Positions 47,192 through 54,872 of a stretch of 57,606 nucleotides of DNA are shown here, in pieces. The stretch comes from an uncultured Acidobacteriota bacterium (GTDB lineage Bacteria > Acidobacteriota > Thermoanaerobaculia > Gp7-AA8). How positions within the stretch are numbered: position 1 is the first letter of the stretch; each line of letters opens with the position of its first letter. The notes under the pieces are model-generated. The model was given only the letters and a program-made list of their open reading frames with translations. It was not told the DNA's origin and searched no databases. The position numbers and the translations under genes were made by a program. The stretch is from positions 1-57,606 of the forward strand of contig CALMZP010000085.1 in the NCBI GenBank assembly GCA_937870635.1, written 5' to 3'.

Positions 47192-47578
47192 CTACTGCTG
47201 CTGAAAATCGACGGTCGTCTGCGCGTCCAGCCTGACCTTCATCACGCCTGACGGCTTGCGCATCGTCGGAAACGTGGCGATGACGACGACGCCGGATTCC
47301 TTGCCGTCGCATCCGACGGGCATCGGCCGTACCACTTTGAGCGAGCCGAGCTGTTTCGCCACGGTCGTCCCGTTGGGCTCCACCCACTCCACCGGCGCTG
47401 CTTTCCGGCTGTTGATGTCGGCGGAAAGCTTCTGGGCTTCCTGGAAGGTGAGCTTCCCTGTGAGCAGGGTAACGACCTGGCGGGGACCTTCCGACCGGCT
47501 CAGGAACCTGTTCACGCAGGCGCCCTCTACGGACGTGGCAAGGGCGAGGGCGGCGGCGGCCAGGACGAGACGTTTCAT
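47192..47578 (-). CDS. Secreted protein of unknown function, 128 aa
   Basis: A signal peptide (MKRLVLAAAALALATSVEG) precedes a small mature domain with Cys in EGACVNRF and VGCDGKESG, which may form a disulphide. No family is recognised. The ATG at 47578 is preferred over a GTG one codon earlier. It is divergent from the SpoIIE-type phosphatase gene. Confidence 0.65.
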   Translation of the reverse strand: MKRLVLAAAALALATSVEGACVNRFLSRSEGPRQVVTLLTGKLTFQEAQKLSADINSRKAAPVEWVEPNGTTVAKQLGSLKVVRPMPVGCDGKESGVVVIATFPTMRKPSGVMKVRLDAQTTVDFQQQ

Positions 47579-47621
47579 CACAGGCGCGAAACGGACAGGG
47601 TTCAGGATCTATTTCTCCGAC

Positions 47622-47651
47622 TTGAACCGGAGCTCGGAATCTGCGTATATG
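47622..47651 (+). promoter_or_regulatory. Candidate promoter for the SpoIIE-type phosphatase gene
   Basis: TTGAAC (47622-47627) and TATATG (47646-47651) are spaced by 18 nt in the gap between divergent genes, about 30 nt before the phosphatase start at 47680. The -10 deviates at one base, so this is tentative. Confidence 0.4.
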
Positions 47652-47679
47652 CAGACGACACAAGCCTTTTGAGCCCGAG

Positions 47680-49680
47680 ATGACTTCGCCTCTCCCTGAA
47701 GGTCCGCGCCGCTCCGCCGGCCGGCAGATTTTCGTCGTCTGGGCCGTGGCCCTGGCGGCGATCGTCGTCTTCAGCCAGCTCGGGCCGATCCTCGACCGGA
47801 TCGGAGTCCCGACGACCATCCTGACGGTCATCAGCTTCTTTGCCTGGCTGACCGTCATCGCCATCTCGCTCTACTGGATCACGGTGGCAATTCGCTGGAC
47901 GATGCGGAAGCTCTTCTGGCGCGTGGGCCGGCGCCTCTTTCTGAGCTACGTTCTCATCGGCGCGCTGCCGTTCTTCCTCGTCACCGTCCTCCTCCTGGCA
48001 GTCGGTTACATGATTGCCGGAGTCATGAGCCATGCCGCGCTCCGCGGCGAGCGCCAGGCCACCCTCGGCCAGATGGAGTCCTGGGCGCTCGAGTACGGCC
48101 TCACAGGCAGAAAACCCTCCTATGCGCTGCCGACCCTGGAGATCTACGACACGCGGGAAGGGAACGCGGACAACCTTCCCGAATGGCTCAGAACCACGAG
48201 CTTCAGCGGGATGGTGCGCAGGAAAGGGGCGCCTCTTCTCGTCACGTCCCGCCAGTTCGCCGCGAAAGACGACTCTGAAAAGCGCACGATCATCTTCGTC
48301 CAGCCGATCGACGAGAACTGGGCCGAGCAGCTCGAGGAGAAGGGCGGGATGATCATCACCTTCGACGAAGGCGGCGAAGGGAAGCAGAAGGCGCAGATCA
48401 ACATCGGCGGCGGGAAGACCGAGGAGTACGACGTCGATACCGACGTGGCGTTTCAGAGGATCGTGCAGCGCGGAGTCTCGCTCGATCGCGTGATCTGGGC
48501 GGACTTCAACGAGCTGACCGACTGGGAGACGGGCGAGGTCAACCGCCGGCAGCAGCTGGTGACGTTCATCTCCACTCCCGTCCGTAACCTCTTCCAGTTC
48601 TACTTCGGCGCGTCCTCGGGCCGCTACATGCTCGTGCTCCAGAACGTCATCATCGCGCTCGTCGTGATGCTGATGATGATCTACTGCTTCGCGGCGCTCT
48701 TCGCGGCCGTGCTGATCTTCTCGATTTCACGCGCGGTCAACCGGATCGAGAAGGGCACGAAGGCGGTCGAGCGCGGCGACTTTTCCTACCGCATCCGGAT
48801 GAAGCCGTCGAATCAGCTGGGCGAGATGGCGCAATCGTTCGACCGGATGACCGAGTCGATCGCAGGACTTCTGTCGACCGTTGCGGAGAAGGAGCGCCTG
48901 CAGAGCGAGATCGAGATCGCAGCTACGATCCAGCGCAACCTTCTGCCGAGGGAGGGCCCGCAGTTCGGCGGCGTCTCCTTCTCGGCGCACTTCGAGCCGA
49001 CGGCGTCGATCGGGGGCGACTATTACGACGTCTTCAACATCGACAAGTCGCGCCTCGCGGTCGCGATCGGCGACGTTTCAGGCCACGGGTTGTCGACGGG
49101 TCTCGTGATGGCGATGGTCAAGGCCGCCATGACCACGCTCGTCGAAGAGGGCGCCGAAGAGACCTCGCTCTTCCATCGGCTCAACGAGCTGGTCTTCCGC
49201 TCGACCGAGCGCCGCGCATTCATGACCCTCGGCTTCACGATCTTCGATCTCGAGCGCCGGACGATCCGGCACACCAACGCAGGACATCTCTACCCCTACC
49301 TGCTGCGCGAAGGTGTCCGCGCGCCGATCTCGATCGAGTCACCCTCGCTCCCGCTCGGCGTCCGCCATGAGATCAACACGCGAACGGCGGAAGTCGACCT
49401 GCAGGAAGGCGACGCCATCGTCTACCTCTCCGACGGCATCGTCGAGGCCCAGAACGACCTCGGCGACCCGTTCGGTTTCGATCATCTCGAGAACCTTCTC
49501 GCCGAACACCAGGATCGCTCGCCGTCGTCGATCCGCGACATGATCCTCGACGCGGTGGCCCTGCACTCCGGGAACCGGCCGGCCGACGATGACCGCACCG
49601 TGATGGTGCTGCGCTTCGATCAGCTGCGCCTGGGCCCGCGCCGCGATGAGCCGGTCGAAGAGACCGCCGCCGCGACGTAA
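47680..49680 (+). CDS. Membrane sensor with HAMP domain and SpoIIE/PP2C-type phosphatase
   Basis: The 666-residue protein has two or three N-terminal hydrophobic segments, a periplasmic sensor region (about 110-320), another transmembrane segment (VIIALVVMLMMIYCFAALFA) and a HAMP linker (RAVNRIEKGTKAVERGDFSY). The C-terminal RsbU/SpoIIE phosphatase has Mg-binding motifs SIGGDYYDVF, GDVSGHG and DDRTVMVLR. Such proteins dephosphorylate anti-anti-sigma factors and switch on sigma-dependent responses. No RsbW- or STAS-type partner is in the window. Confidence 0.9.
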   Translation: MTSPLPEGPRRSAGRQIFVVWAVALAAIVVFSQLGPILDRIGVPTTILTVISFFAWLTVIAISLYWITVAIRWTMRKLFWRVGRRLFLSYVLIGALPFFLVTVLLLAVGYMIAGVMSHAALRGERQATLGQMESWALEYGLTGRKPSYALPTLEIYDTREGNADNLPEWLRTTSFSGMVRRKGAPLLVTSRQFAAKDDSEKRTIIFVQPIDENWAEQLEEKGGMIITFDEGGEGKQKAQINIGGGKTEEYDVDTDVAFQRIVQRGVSLDRVIWADFNELTDWETGEVNRRQQLVTFISTPVRNLFQFYFGASSGRYMLVLQNVIIALVVMLMMIYCFAALFAAVLIFSISRAVNRIEKGTKAVERGDFSYRIRMKPSNQLGEMAQSFDRMTESIAGLLSTVAEKERLQSEIEIAATIQRNLLPREGPQFGGVSFSAHFEPTASIGGDYYDVFNIDKSRLAVAIGDVSGHGLSTGLVMAMVKAAMTTLVEEGAEETSLFHRLNELVFRSTERRAFMTLGFTIFDLERRTIRHTNAGHLYPYLLREGVRAPISIESPSLPLGVRHEINTRTAEVDLQEGDAIVYLSDGIVEAQNDLGDPFGFDHLENLLAEHQDRSPSSIRDMILDAVALHSGNRPADDDRTVMVLRFDQLRLGPRRDEPVEETAAAT

Positions 49681-49894
49681 GGTGGAGCCGCGGGCGATCC
49701 CGCACGCCTGACGTGGCGACACCACGTTGGCGCCAGCCGCTACACTTTCGGTCGCGCGCATCTTCGGGACTCTCGACGAACCGGCGCGTTCGACCCTTCA
49801 TGGATCTCTGGAACGAGTTCGAGGACAGCGTGTCCATGGAGAAGCGGCTCGGCGCAGCGCAGCCGAATGGCTGGTTCGGGATGGCTGAATCGAA
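49681..49894. other. Intergenic spacer with degenerate palindromes
   Basis: The left half holds a GGAGCCGCGGGCGA-type palindrome (about 49684-49710) and an ACGTGGCG...CCACGTTGGCGCC inverted repeat (about 49711-49738). The remainder includes an open frame that was considered and rejected. No tRNA or strong promoter is seen. Confidence 0.5.
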
Positions 49895-50413
49895 TCAGTG
49901 ACCGGAAGCCGCGCCCGGCGGCTCCGGCAGTTTCAGATTCTCGAATCCGGTCACCCGCCAGATCGCTCCGTCGCGCGTCATGACCAGCGCGATCTCCTCG
50001 GCACCCGCGCGAAATACCACGGTGCGGGTACCGTTCGCGTTCTTGTTGATCGCGGCGATGTCCCCGTCCTGAATCGTGTCGAGAACCCGCGCGACGCCGG
50101 GCGAGGGACGTTGTCCGGCGCTCACATACCCTTCGATCTGACGGAGAAGCTGCGGTGCGAACGTCCCCACGGGGATGTTCAGAGACACATGAGGCAGATT
50201 GGGCCGCTGTATGTTCCGAGGGAATGCTTCGTCGAACTGTCGGGCCAGCGCGTAGGTATCGACGTAGCGCTCGAACGTGCGCAGGCTGTGATCGTCGACC
50301 GCGGCTCTCATCCTGTTCACGGTGAAACGCGGCGTAATACCTTGATTGACAATCGTCGCGGTGCACGCCCCTGCGAGGAGCAGTATGGCCACAGCGGCGA
50401 GGCGATATCGCAT
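49895..50413 (-). CDS. Putative lipoprotein of unknown function, 172 aa (possibly DUF2939-like)
   Basis: The N-terminus (MRYRLAAVAILLLAGACTAT) is a lipobox-type signal, LAGAC, with Cys17 as the lipid site. The mature part has TPRFTVNRMRAAVDDHSLRT, resembling DUF2939 proteins, and a C-terminal beta-rich region (GTRTVVFRAGAEEIALVMT). It lies 9 nt downstream of the lytic transglycosylase gene, so the two may share a transcript. Function unknown. Confidence 0.65.
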   Translation of the reverse strand: MRYRLAAVAILLLAGACTATIVNQGITPRFTVNRMRAAVDDHSLRTFERYVDTYALARQFDEAFPRNIQRPNLPHVSLNIPVGTFAPQLLRQIEGYVSAGQRPSPGVARVLDTIQDGDIAAINKNANGTRTVVFRAGAEEIALVMTRDGAIWRVTGFENLKLPEPPGAASGH

Positions 50414-50422
50414 GGCTGATGC

Positions 50423-51157
50423 TCAGCGGGTCGCGACGGTGGAGCTCGCGGTGATCGAAGTAGTCACTTCGAGCTTCCGCAGATGCTTTGCGATCCGGTT
50501 GATGTAATTCACGGTCTCGCGGAACGGCGGCACGCCCTTGTACTTCCACACATTTCCTTCTCCGGCGTTGTAGGCGGCGACCGCGAGGTCGGCGTTCCCA
50601 TCGAAGGTCTTGAGGAGCCAGCGGAGGTAGCGCGTTCCGCCGTAGATGTTCGCCACCGGATCGTGCGCGTTGGTGACGCCGAAGCGCGCCGCGGTCGCCG
50701 GCATCAGCTGCATCAGTCCGCGAGCACCCTTGTGCGAAACGGTACGCGGGTCGTAATCCGATTCGGCCTTGATGACGGCCGACACCAGCGCCGCATCGAC
50801 ATCGAAATGCCTGGCCGCCTCGGCGATGGTCTTGTCGTACTTCGAACGGAAGATCGGGGCGCGCTCAGGGTGATAGCGCCAGGAGCGCTTCGGGAAGACA
50901 CCCTTCTCGGCGATCTTCTTCACCTCGGCGACCGCTTCAGAGGTGACAACCTCGTCATCGACGATCCGCTCCAGCCGTGCGATCGGAAGCGACATCTCGC
51001 CGCCGCCATTGAGGTGCAGACGGATCAGCTCGTCATCCAGCTGGTAGGCGGCGATCTTCATCGACCGCCCGTCGCTGAACACAGCAATGGCCGCGCTCGC
51101 CACTCGGGCAGGCAGGACCATCACGAGCGTCACAGCAAGGAGAAGGGATCTGACCAT
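50423..51157 (-). CDS. Lytic murein transglycosylase, SLT domain
   Basis: The 244-residue protein has a signal peptide (MVRSLLLAVTLVMVLPARVA) and an N-terminal segment (about 22-100) with FSDGRSMKI resembling a small beta domain. The SLT domain follows (about 108-225) with catalytic Glu132 in VIKAESDYDP, GLMQLMPATAARFG and the NIYGGTRYLRWLL helix. It cleaves peptidoglycan glycan strands. ATG at 51157. Confidence 0.93.
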   Translation of the reverse strand: MVRSLLLAVTLVMVLPARVASAAIAVFSDGRSMKIAAYQLDDELIRLHLNGGGEMSLPIARLERIVDDEVVTSEAVAEVKKIAEKGVFPKRSWRYHPERAPIFRSKYDKTIAEAARHFDVDAALVSAVIKAESDYDPRTVSHKGARGLMQLMPATAARFGVTNAHDPVANIYGGTRYLRWLLKTFDGNADLAVAAYNAGEGNVWKYKGVPPFRETVNYINRIAKHLRKLEVTTSITASSTVATR

Positions 51158-51173
51158 TTGGACTCGGTTTACC

Positions 51174-51199
51174 GGTGAACGGTTAACGGTGAACCGTTA
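51174..51199. repeat. GGTGAAC/GGTTAAC heptamers at the xerD stop
   Basis: Three 7-nt units (GGTGAAC 51174-51180, GGTTAAC 51181-51187, GGTGAAC 51188-51194) end at the xerD stop codon. Adjacent sequence also makes a short palindrome (AACGGTT with AACCGTT). They match the 47171 heptamers. Confidence 0.7.
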
Positions 51200-52108
51200 T
51201 GCCCTGGGATGATACTGCTCATACAGCTTCTGCAGCCGAGCCCGCGAGACGTGGGTGTAAATCTGGGTGGTGGAGATGTCCGAGTGCCCAAGCATCATTT
51301 GGACGGATCGGAGGTCCGCTCCGTTCTCCAGGAGGTGTGTTGCAAAGGAATGTCGCAGGACGTGGGGCGAGATACGGGCCCTGATGCCGGCCGTCCGGGC
51401 GTGTTTGACGATCTTCATCCAGAAGGACTGGCGGCTCATCGGCCGCCCGCGGCGCGAGAGGAAAAGGTGGGGGTCGCCAAACCGGTCGTACTCGGGGCGG
51501 CCGGTTTCCATGTACCGGACGATGGCGTCGCGCGCGGTGTCGCCGAAGGGGACGATGCGTTCTTTTGACCCCTTGCCAATCGTCCGCAAAAATCCGGCGT
51601 CCATGACGAGATCGTCGATGCGTACACGGATGAGCTCGGACACCCGCAACCCCGTCGCATAGAGCAGCTCGAGCATTGCCCGGTCACGCAAGCCTTCCGC
51701 GGTCGAGGGATCGGGTGCGCGAAGGAGCGCTTCGACCTCTTCCGGGAGGATGCTCTTCGGCAGCGTCGTCCAGACTTTCGGGTTCTCGAGGTTCTCGGTC
51801 GGATCCTTCTTCAGATGCCGCTCCGCGACGAGGAAGCGGAACATCCCGCGCATCGCGGCGAGCGCGCGCGCTACCGAGCGAGCGGCGATCCCCGCGCTGC
51901 GCAGGCTCTGAAAATAGCGGACGATGGCGAGGCGGTCGACCGATTCGATGTCGATGCCCTTGTCCGCGAGATAGCGCCCGAACTGGCGGAGGTCGGTGGC
52001 GTACGAGCTGAGGGAGTTCCTGGCGAGGCCCTTCTCGACGGTGAGGTAATCGAGATAGATCGGGAGATACGTGATGAAGAACGGCGTTTTAGGGGACTCG
52101 GTCGTCAT
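51197..52108 (-). CDS. xerD: Tyrosine recombinase XerD
   Basis: This 303-residue integrase-fold recombinase resolves chromosome dimers at dif. Catalytic residues are all present: Arg155 (TGLRVSEL), Lys182 (GKGSKER), His249 and Arg252 (SPHVLRHSF), His275 (LGHSD) and the nucleophile Tyr284 (QIYTHV). Overlapping the lipA stop by ATGA and lacking mobile-element neighbours, it looks like the housekeeping XerD rather than a phage integrase. Confidence 0.93.
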   Translation of the reverse strand: MTTESPKTPFFITYLPIYLDYLTVEKGLARNSLSSYATDLRQFGRYLADKGIDIESVDRLAIVRYFQSLRSAGIAARSVARALAAMRGMFRFLVAERHLKKDPTENLENPKVWTTLPKSILPEEVEALLRAPDPSTAEGLRDRAMLELLYATGLRVSELIRVRIDDLVMDAGFLRTIGKGSKERIVPFGDTARDAIVRYMETGRPEYDRFGDPHLFLSRRGRPMSRQSFWMKIVKHARTAGIRARISPHVLRHSFATHLLENGADLRSVQMMLGHSDISTTQIYTHVSRARLQKLYEQYHPRA

Positions 52109-52974
52109 GATGACGAGGCCGCTGTATGCGCCACCAGATCGGCCATGTACGAGCTTCGCACGAACGGACCCGAGAAGACAGCGGCAAAGCCGAGGTTCTC
52201 GCCGATCGCACGATATTCGTCGAAGACTTCGGGCCGGATGTACTCGACCACGTCCAGCTTCTCCCGCTTCGGCTGGAGATACTGGCCGATGGTGACGATT
52301 TCGCAGCCGGAGGCGCGCAGCTTCTCGAGTACGTCGACGACTTCGTCGCGGCGCTCGCCGAGGCCGAGCATCAGGCCCGACTTGGTGGCGATCGTGGGGT
52401 CGATGCGCTTCACCTCGCGAAGGACTCCGAGCGATCTCTCGAACCGCGACCCGGGCCGCACGTAGTCATAGAGCCGCGGCACCGTCTCGACATTGTGGTT
52501 GAAATAGTCGGGACGGGCCTCGGCCACAGTCCGGACGGAACCCGCGTTGCCGCGAAAATCGGGGGTTAGCACTTCGATGGCCACTCCGGGCACCACCTCA
52601 CGCAGCTCGCGGATCGTCGCCGCGAAGTGCGCCGCGCCGCCATCCGGCAGATCGTCGCGCGTCACGGATGTGACGACGACGTGCCTGAGATTCATCGCGC
52701 GGGCCGTATCGGCCACCGCTCGCGGCTCATCCTGTGACGGCGGAGCGTAGGGCCTCCCCGTCGTTACATTGCAGAAGCCGCACATCCTCGTGCAGACGTC
52801 CCCGAGGATCATGAAGGTGGCGGTGCCGCGGGTGAAGCACTCGGTCCGGTTTGGACACGCCAGCGACTCACAGACGGAGTGCAGCTGTTTCTCGCGAAGG
52901 AGCGTCTTGACCTCGCGCAGGTTGCCAAGGTTCAGCTTCTTTTCGCGGATCCAGGAAGGAAGGCGTTCGCGCAT
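52105..52974 (-). CDS. lipA: Lipoyl synthase
   Basis: This 289-residue radical-SAM enzyme inserts sulphur into octanoyl-lipoyl domains. The auxiliary cluster cysteines are Cys35, Cys40 and Cys46 (CESLACPNRTEC), and the radical-SAM cluster is Cys61, Cys65 and Cys68 (CTRMCGFC). The conserved Ser is in the SGPFVRSSYMA tail. Length is normal. ATG at 52974; it overlaps xerD by ATGA. Confidence 0.97.
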   Translation of the reverse strand: MRERLPSWIREKKLNLGNLREVKTLLREKQLHSVCESLACPNRTECFTRGTATFMILGDVCTRMCGFCNVTTGRPYAPPSQDEPRAVADTARAMNLRHVVVTSVTRDDLPDGGAAHFAATIRELREVVPGVAIEVLTPDFRGNAGSVRTVAEARPDYFNHNVETVPRLYDYVRPGSRFERSLGVLREVKRIDPTIATKSGLMLGLGERRDEVVDVLEKLRASGCEIVTIGQYLQPKREKLDVVEYIRPEVFDEYRAIGENLGFAAVFSGPFVRSSYMADLVAHTAASSS

Positions 52975-53092
52975 GTCGAGTTCAGTTTATCGCGTGCAAA
53001 ACCCTTCTACCCCAGCGAAGACTGGGGGAGAAGGTGGCCGAAGGCCGGATGAGGGGGCGGTTGGGCAAGAGGTTCAGACAAGAGGAAGACGG

Positions 53093-53184
53093 GAATGTTA
53101 AATGGTGAATGTTAAATGTTGAATGGTGAATGTGAGTGAAGTTCAATTCAACATTCAACATTCAACATTCACCATTCCCGTCTT
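53093..53184. repeat. GAATGTT/AAATGTT heptamer inverted repeat
   Basis: Six 7-nt units (53093-53134; GAATGTT, AAATGGT, GAATGTT, AAATGTT, GAATGGT, GAATGTG) face units with AACATTC repeats (about 53149-53180). The outer GGGAGAAGG palindrome surrounds it, giving a nested hairpin. Confidence 0.88.
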
Positions 53185-53240
53185 TTCGCTCTTCCCTACG
53201 ACACCCCCCTCATCCGTCGCTCCGCGACCCTTCTCCCCAT

Positions 53241-53270
53241 AAAAAAAGGCCGCCTCTTCCGGGCGGCCTT
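53241..53270 (-). terminator. Rho-independent terminator of carD
   Basis: On the minus strand, AAGGCCGCC and GGCGGCCTT (53262-53270 and 53246-53254) form a 9-bp GC-rich stem with a 7-nt loop, followed by a T-run (complement of A at 53241-53247). It lies 25 nt after the carD stop. Confidence 0.88.
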
Positions 53271-53294
53271 TCCGATCTTCTGTGGCTTCTAAAA

Positions 53295-53822
53295 CTAGTG
53301 ACCGGGTCCGACGCCGATTCCGAGCGACTTGTCGAGTGACTTCTCGATCAGGTTCTCGGCGTCGACCTCGGGGATGCCTTTGACGATCGCGACTTCCGAC
53401 ACGATCAGGTACTTGGCACGGTCGTACATCTTCTTCTCGCGGAACGACAGGCTCTTCTTCTTGGAGACTTCGTTGAGGTTCTTCAGAACCTCGGCGACGT
53501 CTTCCAGGCGGCCGGTCTTCATCTTTTCCAGGTTCTCGCGGTAGCGGCCCTTCCAGTCGGTGTGGGCTTTCTTCACGCGCTCTTCGAGCAGGCTGATGAG
53601 TCCCTTGATTTCCTTCTGCTGATATAGCCGGCGAAGGCCGACCCGATCGATGTTGGTGATCGGCACCATCAAACGGGAGTTATTGGCGAGGAGTCTGAGG
53701 TGGTAATACGTGTCATCCGTACCCAGGACTGGCGACGTCGCAATCTGCTCGACGACGGTCACTCCATGGTTCGGATAGACGAGCTTTTCCCCGACCTTGA
53801 AACCCATTTTTACAGACGACAT
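53295..53822 (-). CDS. carD: CarD/CdnL-family RNA-polymerase-binding regulator
   Basis: The 175-residue protein has the RNA-polymerase-binding Tudor-like domain at the N-terminus (KVGEKLVYPNHGVTVVEQI, HLRLLANNSRLMVPITN) and a helical C-terminal DNA-binding domain (about 80-165). It stabilises the open complex, especially at rRNA promoters. The ATG at 53822 follows AAAGGAG. A near-consensus promoter and terminator flank it, so it is a single-gene unit. Confidence 0.94.
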   Translation of the reverse strand: MSSVKMGFKVGEKLVYPNHGVTVVEQIATSPVLGTDDTYYHLRLLANNSRLMVPITNIDRVGLRRLYQQKEIKGLISLLEERVKKAHTDWKGRYRENLEKMKTGRLEDVAEVLKNLNEVSKKKSLSFREKKMYDRAKYLIVSEVAIVKGIPEVDAENLIEKSLDKSLGIGVGPGH

Positions 53823-53866
53823 GAGGCTCCTTTCGGAATGCTGACGGGTGCAACTGAGGGACCGGC

Positions 53867-53895
53867 ATTCTACGCCAGGGGACAGGTTTGGTCAA
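53867..53895 (-). promoter_or_regulatory. carD promoter with overlapping palindrome
   Basis: On the minus strand TTGACC (53890-53895) and TAGAAT (53867-53872) are 17 nt apart, a near-perfect sigma70 promoter. GGTTTG-GT-CAAACC (53885-53898) overlaps the -35 box and could be an operator. Confidence 0.75.
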
Positions 53896-53945
53896 ACCTC
53901 GGCGGCGCAGAATCTGACAGTGACCGGCTCAACAGTAGCGCTTTG

Positions 53946-53963
53946 GCGTGACTTCAGTCACGC
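53946..53963. repeat. Small hairpin after the 301-aa secreted protein gene
   Basis: GCGTGAC-TTCA-GTCACGC gives a 7-bp stem with a tetraloop, 3 nt past the stop at 53967 of the minus-strand gene. No T-run follows, so it is only weakly terminator-like. Confidence 0.45.
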
Positions 53964-53966
53964 GCG

Positions 53967-54872
53967 CTACGGCCGCAATTTGCGCACCAGCTGGTGCAGC
54001 TGGTCGAGCCCCTGCCGCTTCTCCGAATCCGTTCCGGTGAGGAGGTCCTCGATCACCTGCAGCTCCGTGTAGAGAGCTGTATCTACACGTGTTGCAACCA
54101 CTTCCACCTGCGAAGCCGGGCCGGTTCGCGCAGGAATCGGGGCCTCGGTCACCCCCAGGCGGTCACGGACACGCGACGCCATCGCCCTGATGGAGGGCAC
54201 CTCTCCGCCGTCGATGGCGCGCAGCATCGCCTTCGCGCTGGCTACCGCGTCGGCGTAAGGGCTGTCCGCGTTGTCGACGATCCGCGCCTGCACGAGTGAA
54301 ACGACAATGTTGCCGTATCCGGCTTCGGCATCGGCTTTCGCGTAGAGACGCGCGGTCGCCTGCCGTGCCATTTCCGGGAATTCGATCGGCGTGACACCGC
54401 CCGGCTCGAGCCATTCCTGAATGGGAATCGTCTTCGTACGGGTATCCGACGAACCTTCCGGGATGTACTCGAGCTCGACGCGGTCGAGGAAGACGCGGCG
54501 GTTTTTCGTCATGACGAGCCGGCGCGATGGTGAGCTCACGATCAGGCGATACACCCACGAGCCGCGCATCTCGATGCGCTCCATCTCGTCGTTCTTGCGA
54601 GGCTGCACCGAATGGGACGAGGAGCTGCGCGAGGCCTCGAGGCGTTCATACGTCGCGAACTCATACGACCCATCCGTTCGCTTTCCGCGAAGGAGATCGA
54701 TGTCCTCATTGACGATGCGTTTCAGAAGGTCACGCGGAAGATCTTTCCGGCTCACCTCGGCCACCCGGTCGATCACGGCTGCATCGGCGGCGACGCGCTG
54801 AATGGCTGCCGGCTCCACGGCCATCGCCGTGGATGCGGCGAGAAGGGCCGCAATCGTCATGGTCCTGATCAT
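53967..54872 (-). CDS. Secreted protein of unknown function, 301 aa
   Basis: A signal peptide (MIRTMTIAALLAASTAMA) precedes a mostly helical mature chain with no recognised family. The central region (RLIVSSPSRRLVMTKNRRVF) is basic, and the C-terminal third is acidic and helical (TALYTELQVIEDLLTGTDS). The ATG at 54872 overlaps the deoB stop by ATGA, so it is cotranscribed with deoB. No catalytic motif is visible. Confidence 0.7.
   Translation of the reverse strand: MIRTMTIAALLAASTAMAVEPAAIQRVAADAAVIDRVAEVSRKDLPRDLLKRIVNEDIDLLRGKRTDGSYEFATYERLEASRSSSSHSVQPRKNDEMERIEMRGSWVYRLIVSSPSRRLVMTKNRRVFLDRVELEYIPEGSSDTRTKTIPIQEWLEPGGVTPIEFPEMARQATARLYAKADAEAGYGNIVVSLVQARIVDNADSPYADAVASAKAMLRAIDGGEVPSIRAMASRVRDRLGVTEAPIPARTGPASQVEVVATRVDTALYTELQVIEDLLTGTDSEKRQGLDQLHQLVRKLRP

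Larger units (their letters stand above)
52975..53294. other. Intergenic region between carD and lipA, filled by nested repeats and a terminator
   Basis: The 320 nt hold three nested signals, given as separate entries: an outer GGGGGAGAAGG...GGATGAGGGGG inverted repeat (about 53026-53062 with 53204-53238), an inner GAATGTT heptamer repeat and the carD terminator. No gene or RNA is recognised. lipA has no visible promoter of its own here. Confidence 0.6.

Noticed and set aside
49713-49901. A 62-codon plus-strand frame (contains MDLWNEFEDSVSMEKRLG)
   Set aside because: The start region is repeat DNA and there is no full domain. A faint resemblance to an HD-domain tail was noticed, but it is too short to support.
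51197-52108. Integrase of a mobile element
   Set aside because: No attachment repeats, phage or transfer genes are near; the gene overlaps lipA and has the XerD length and motifs.
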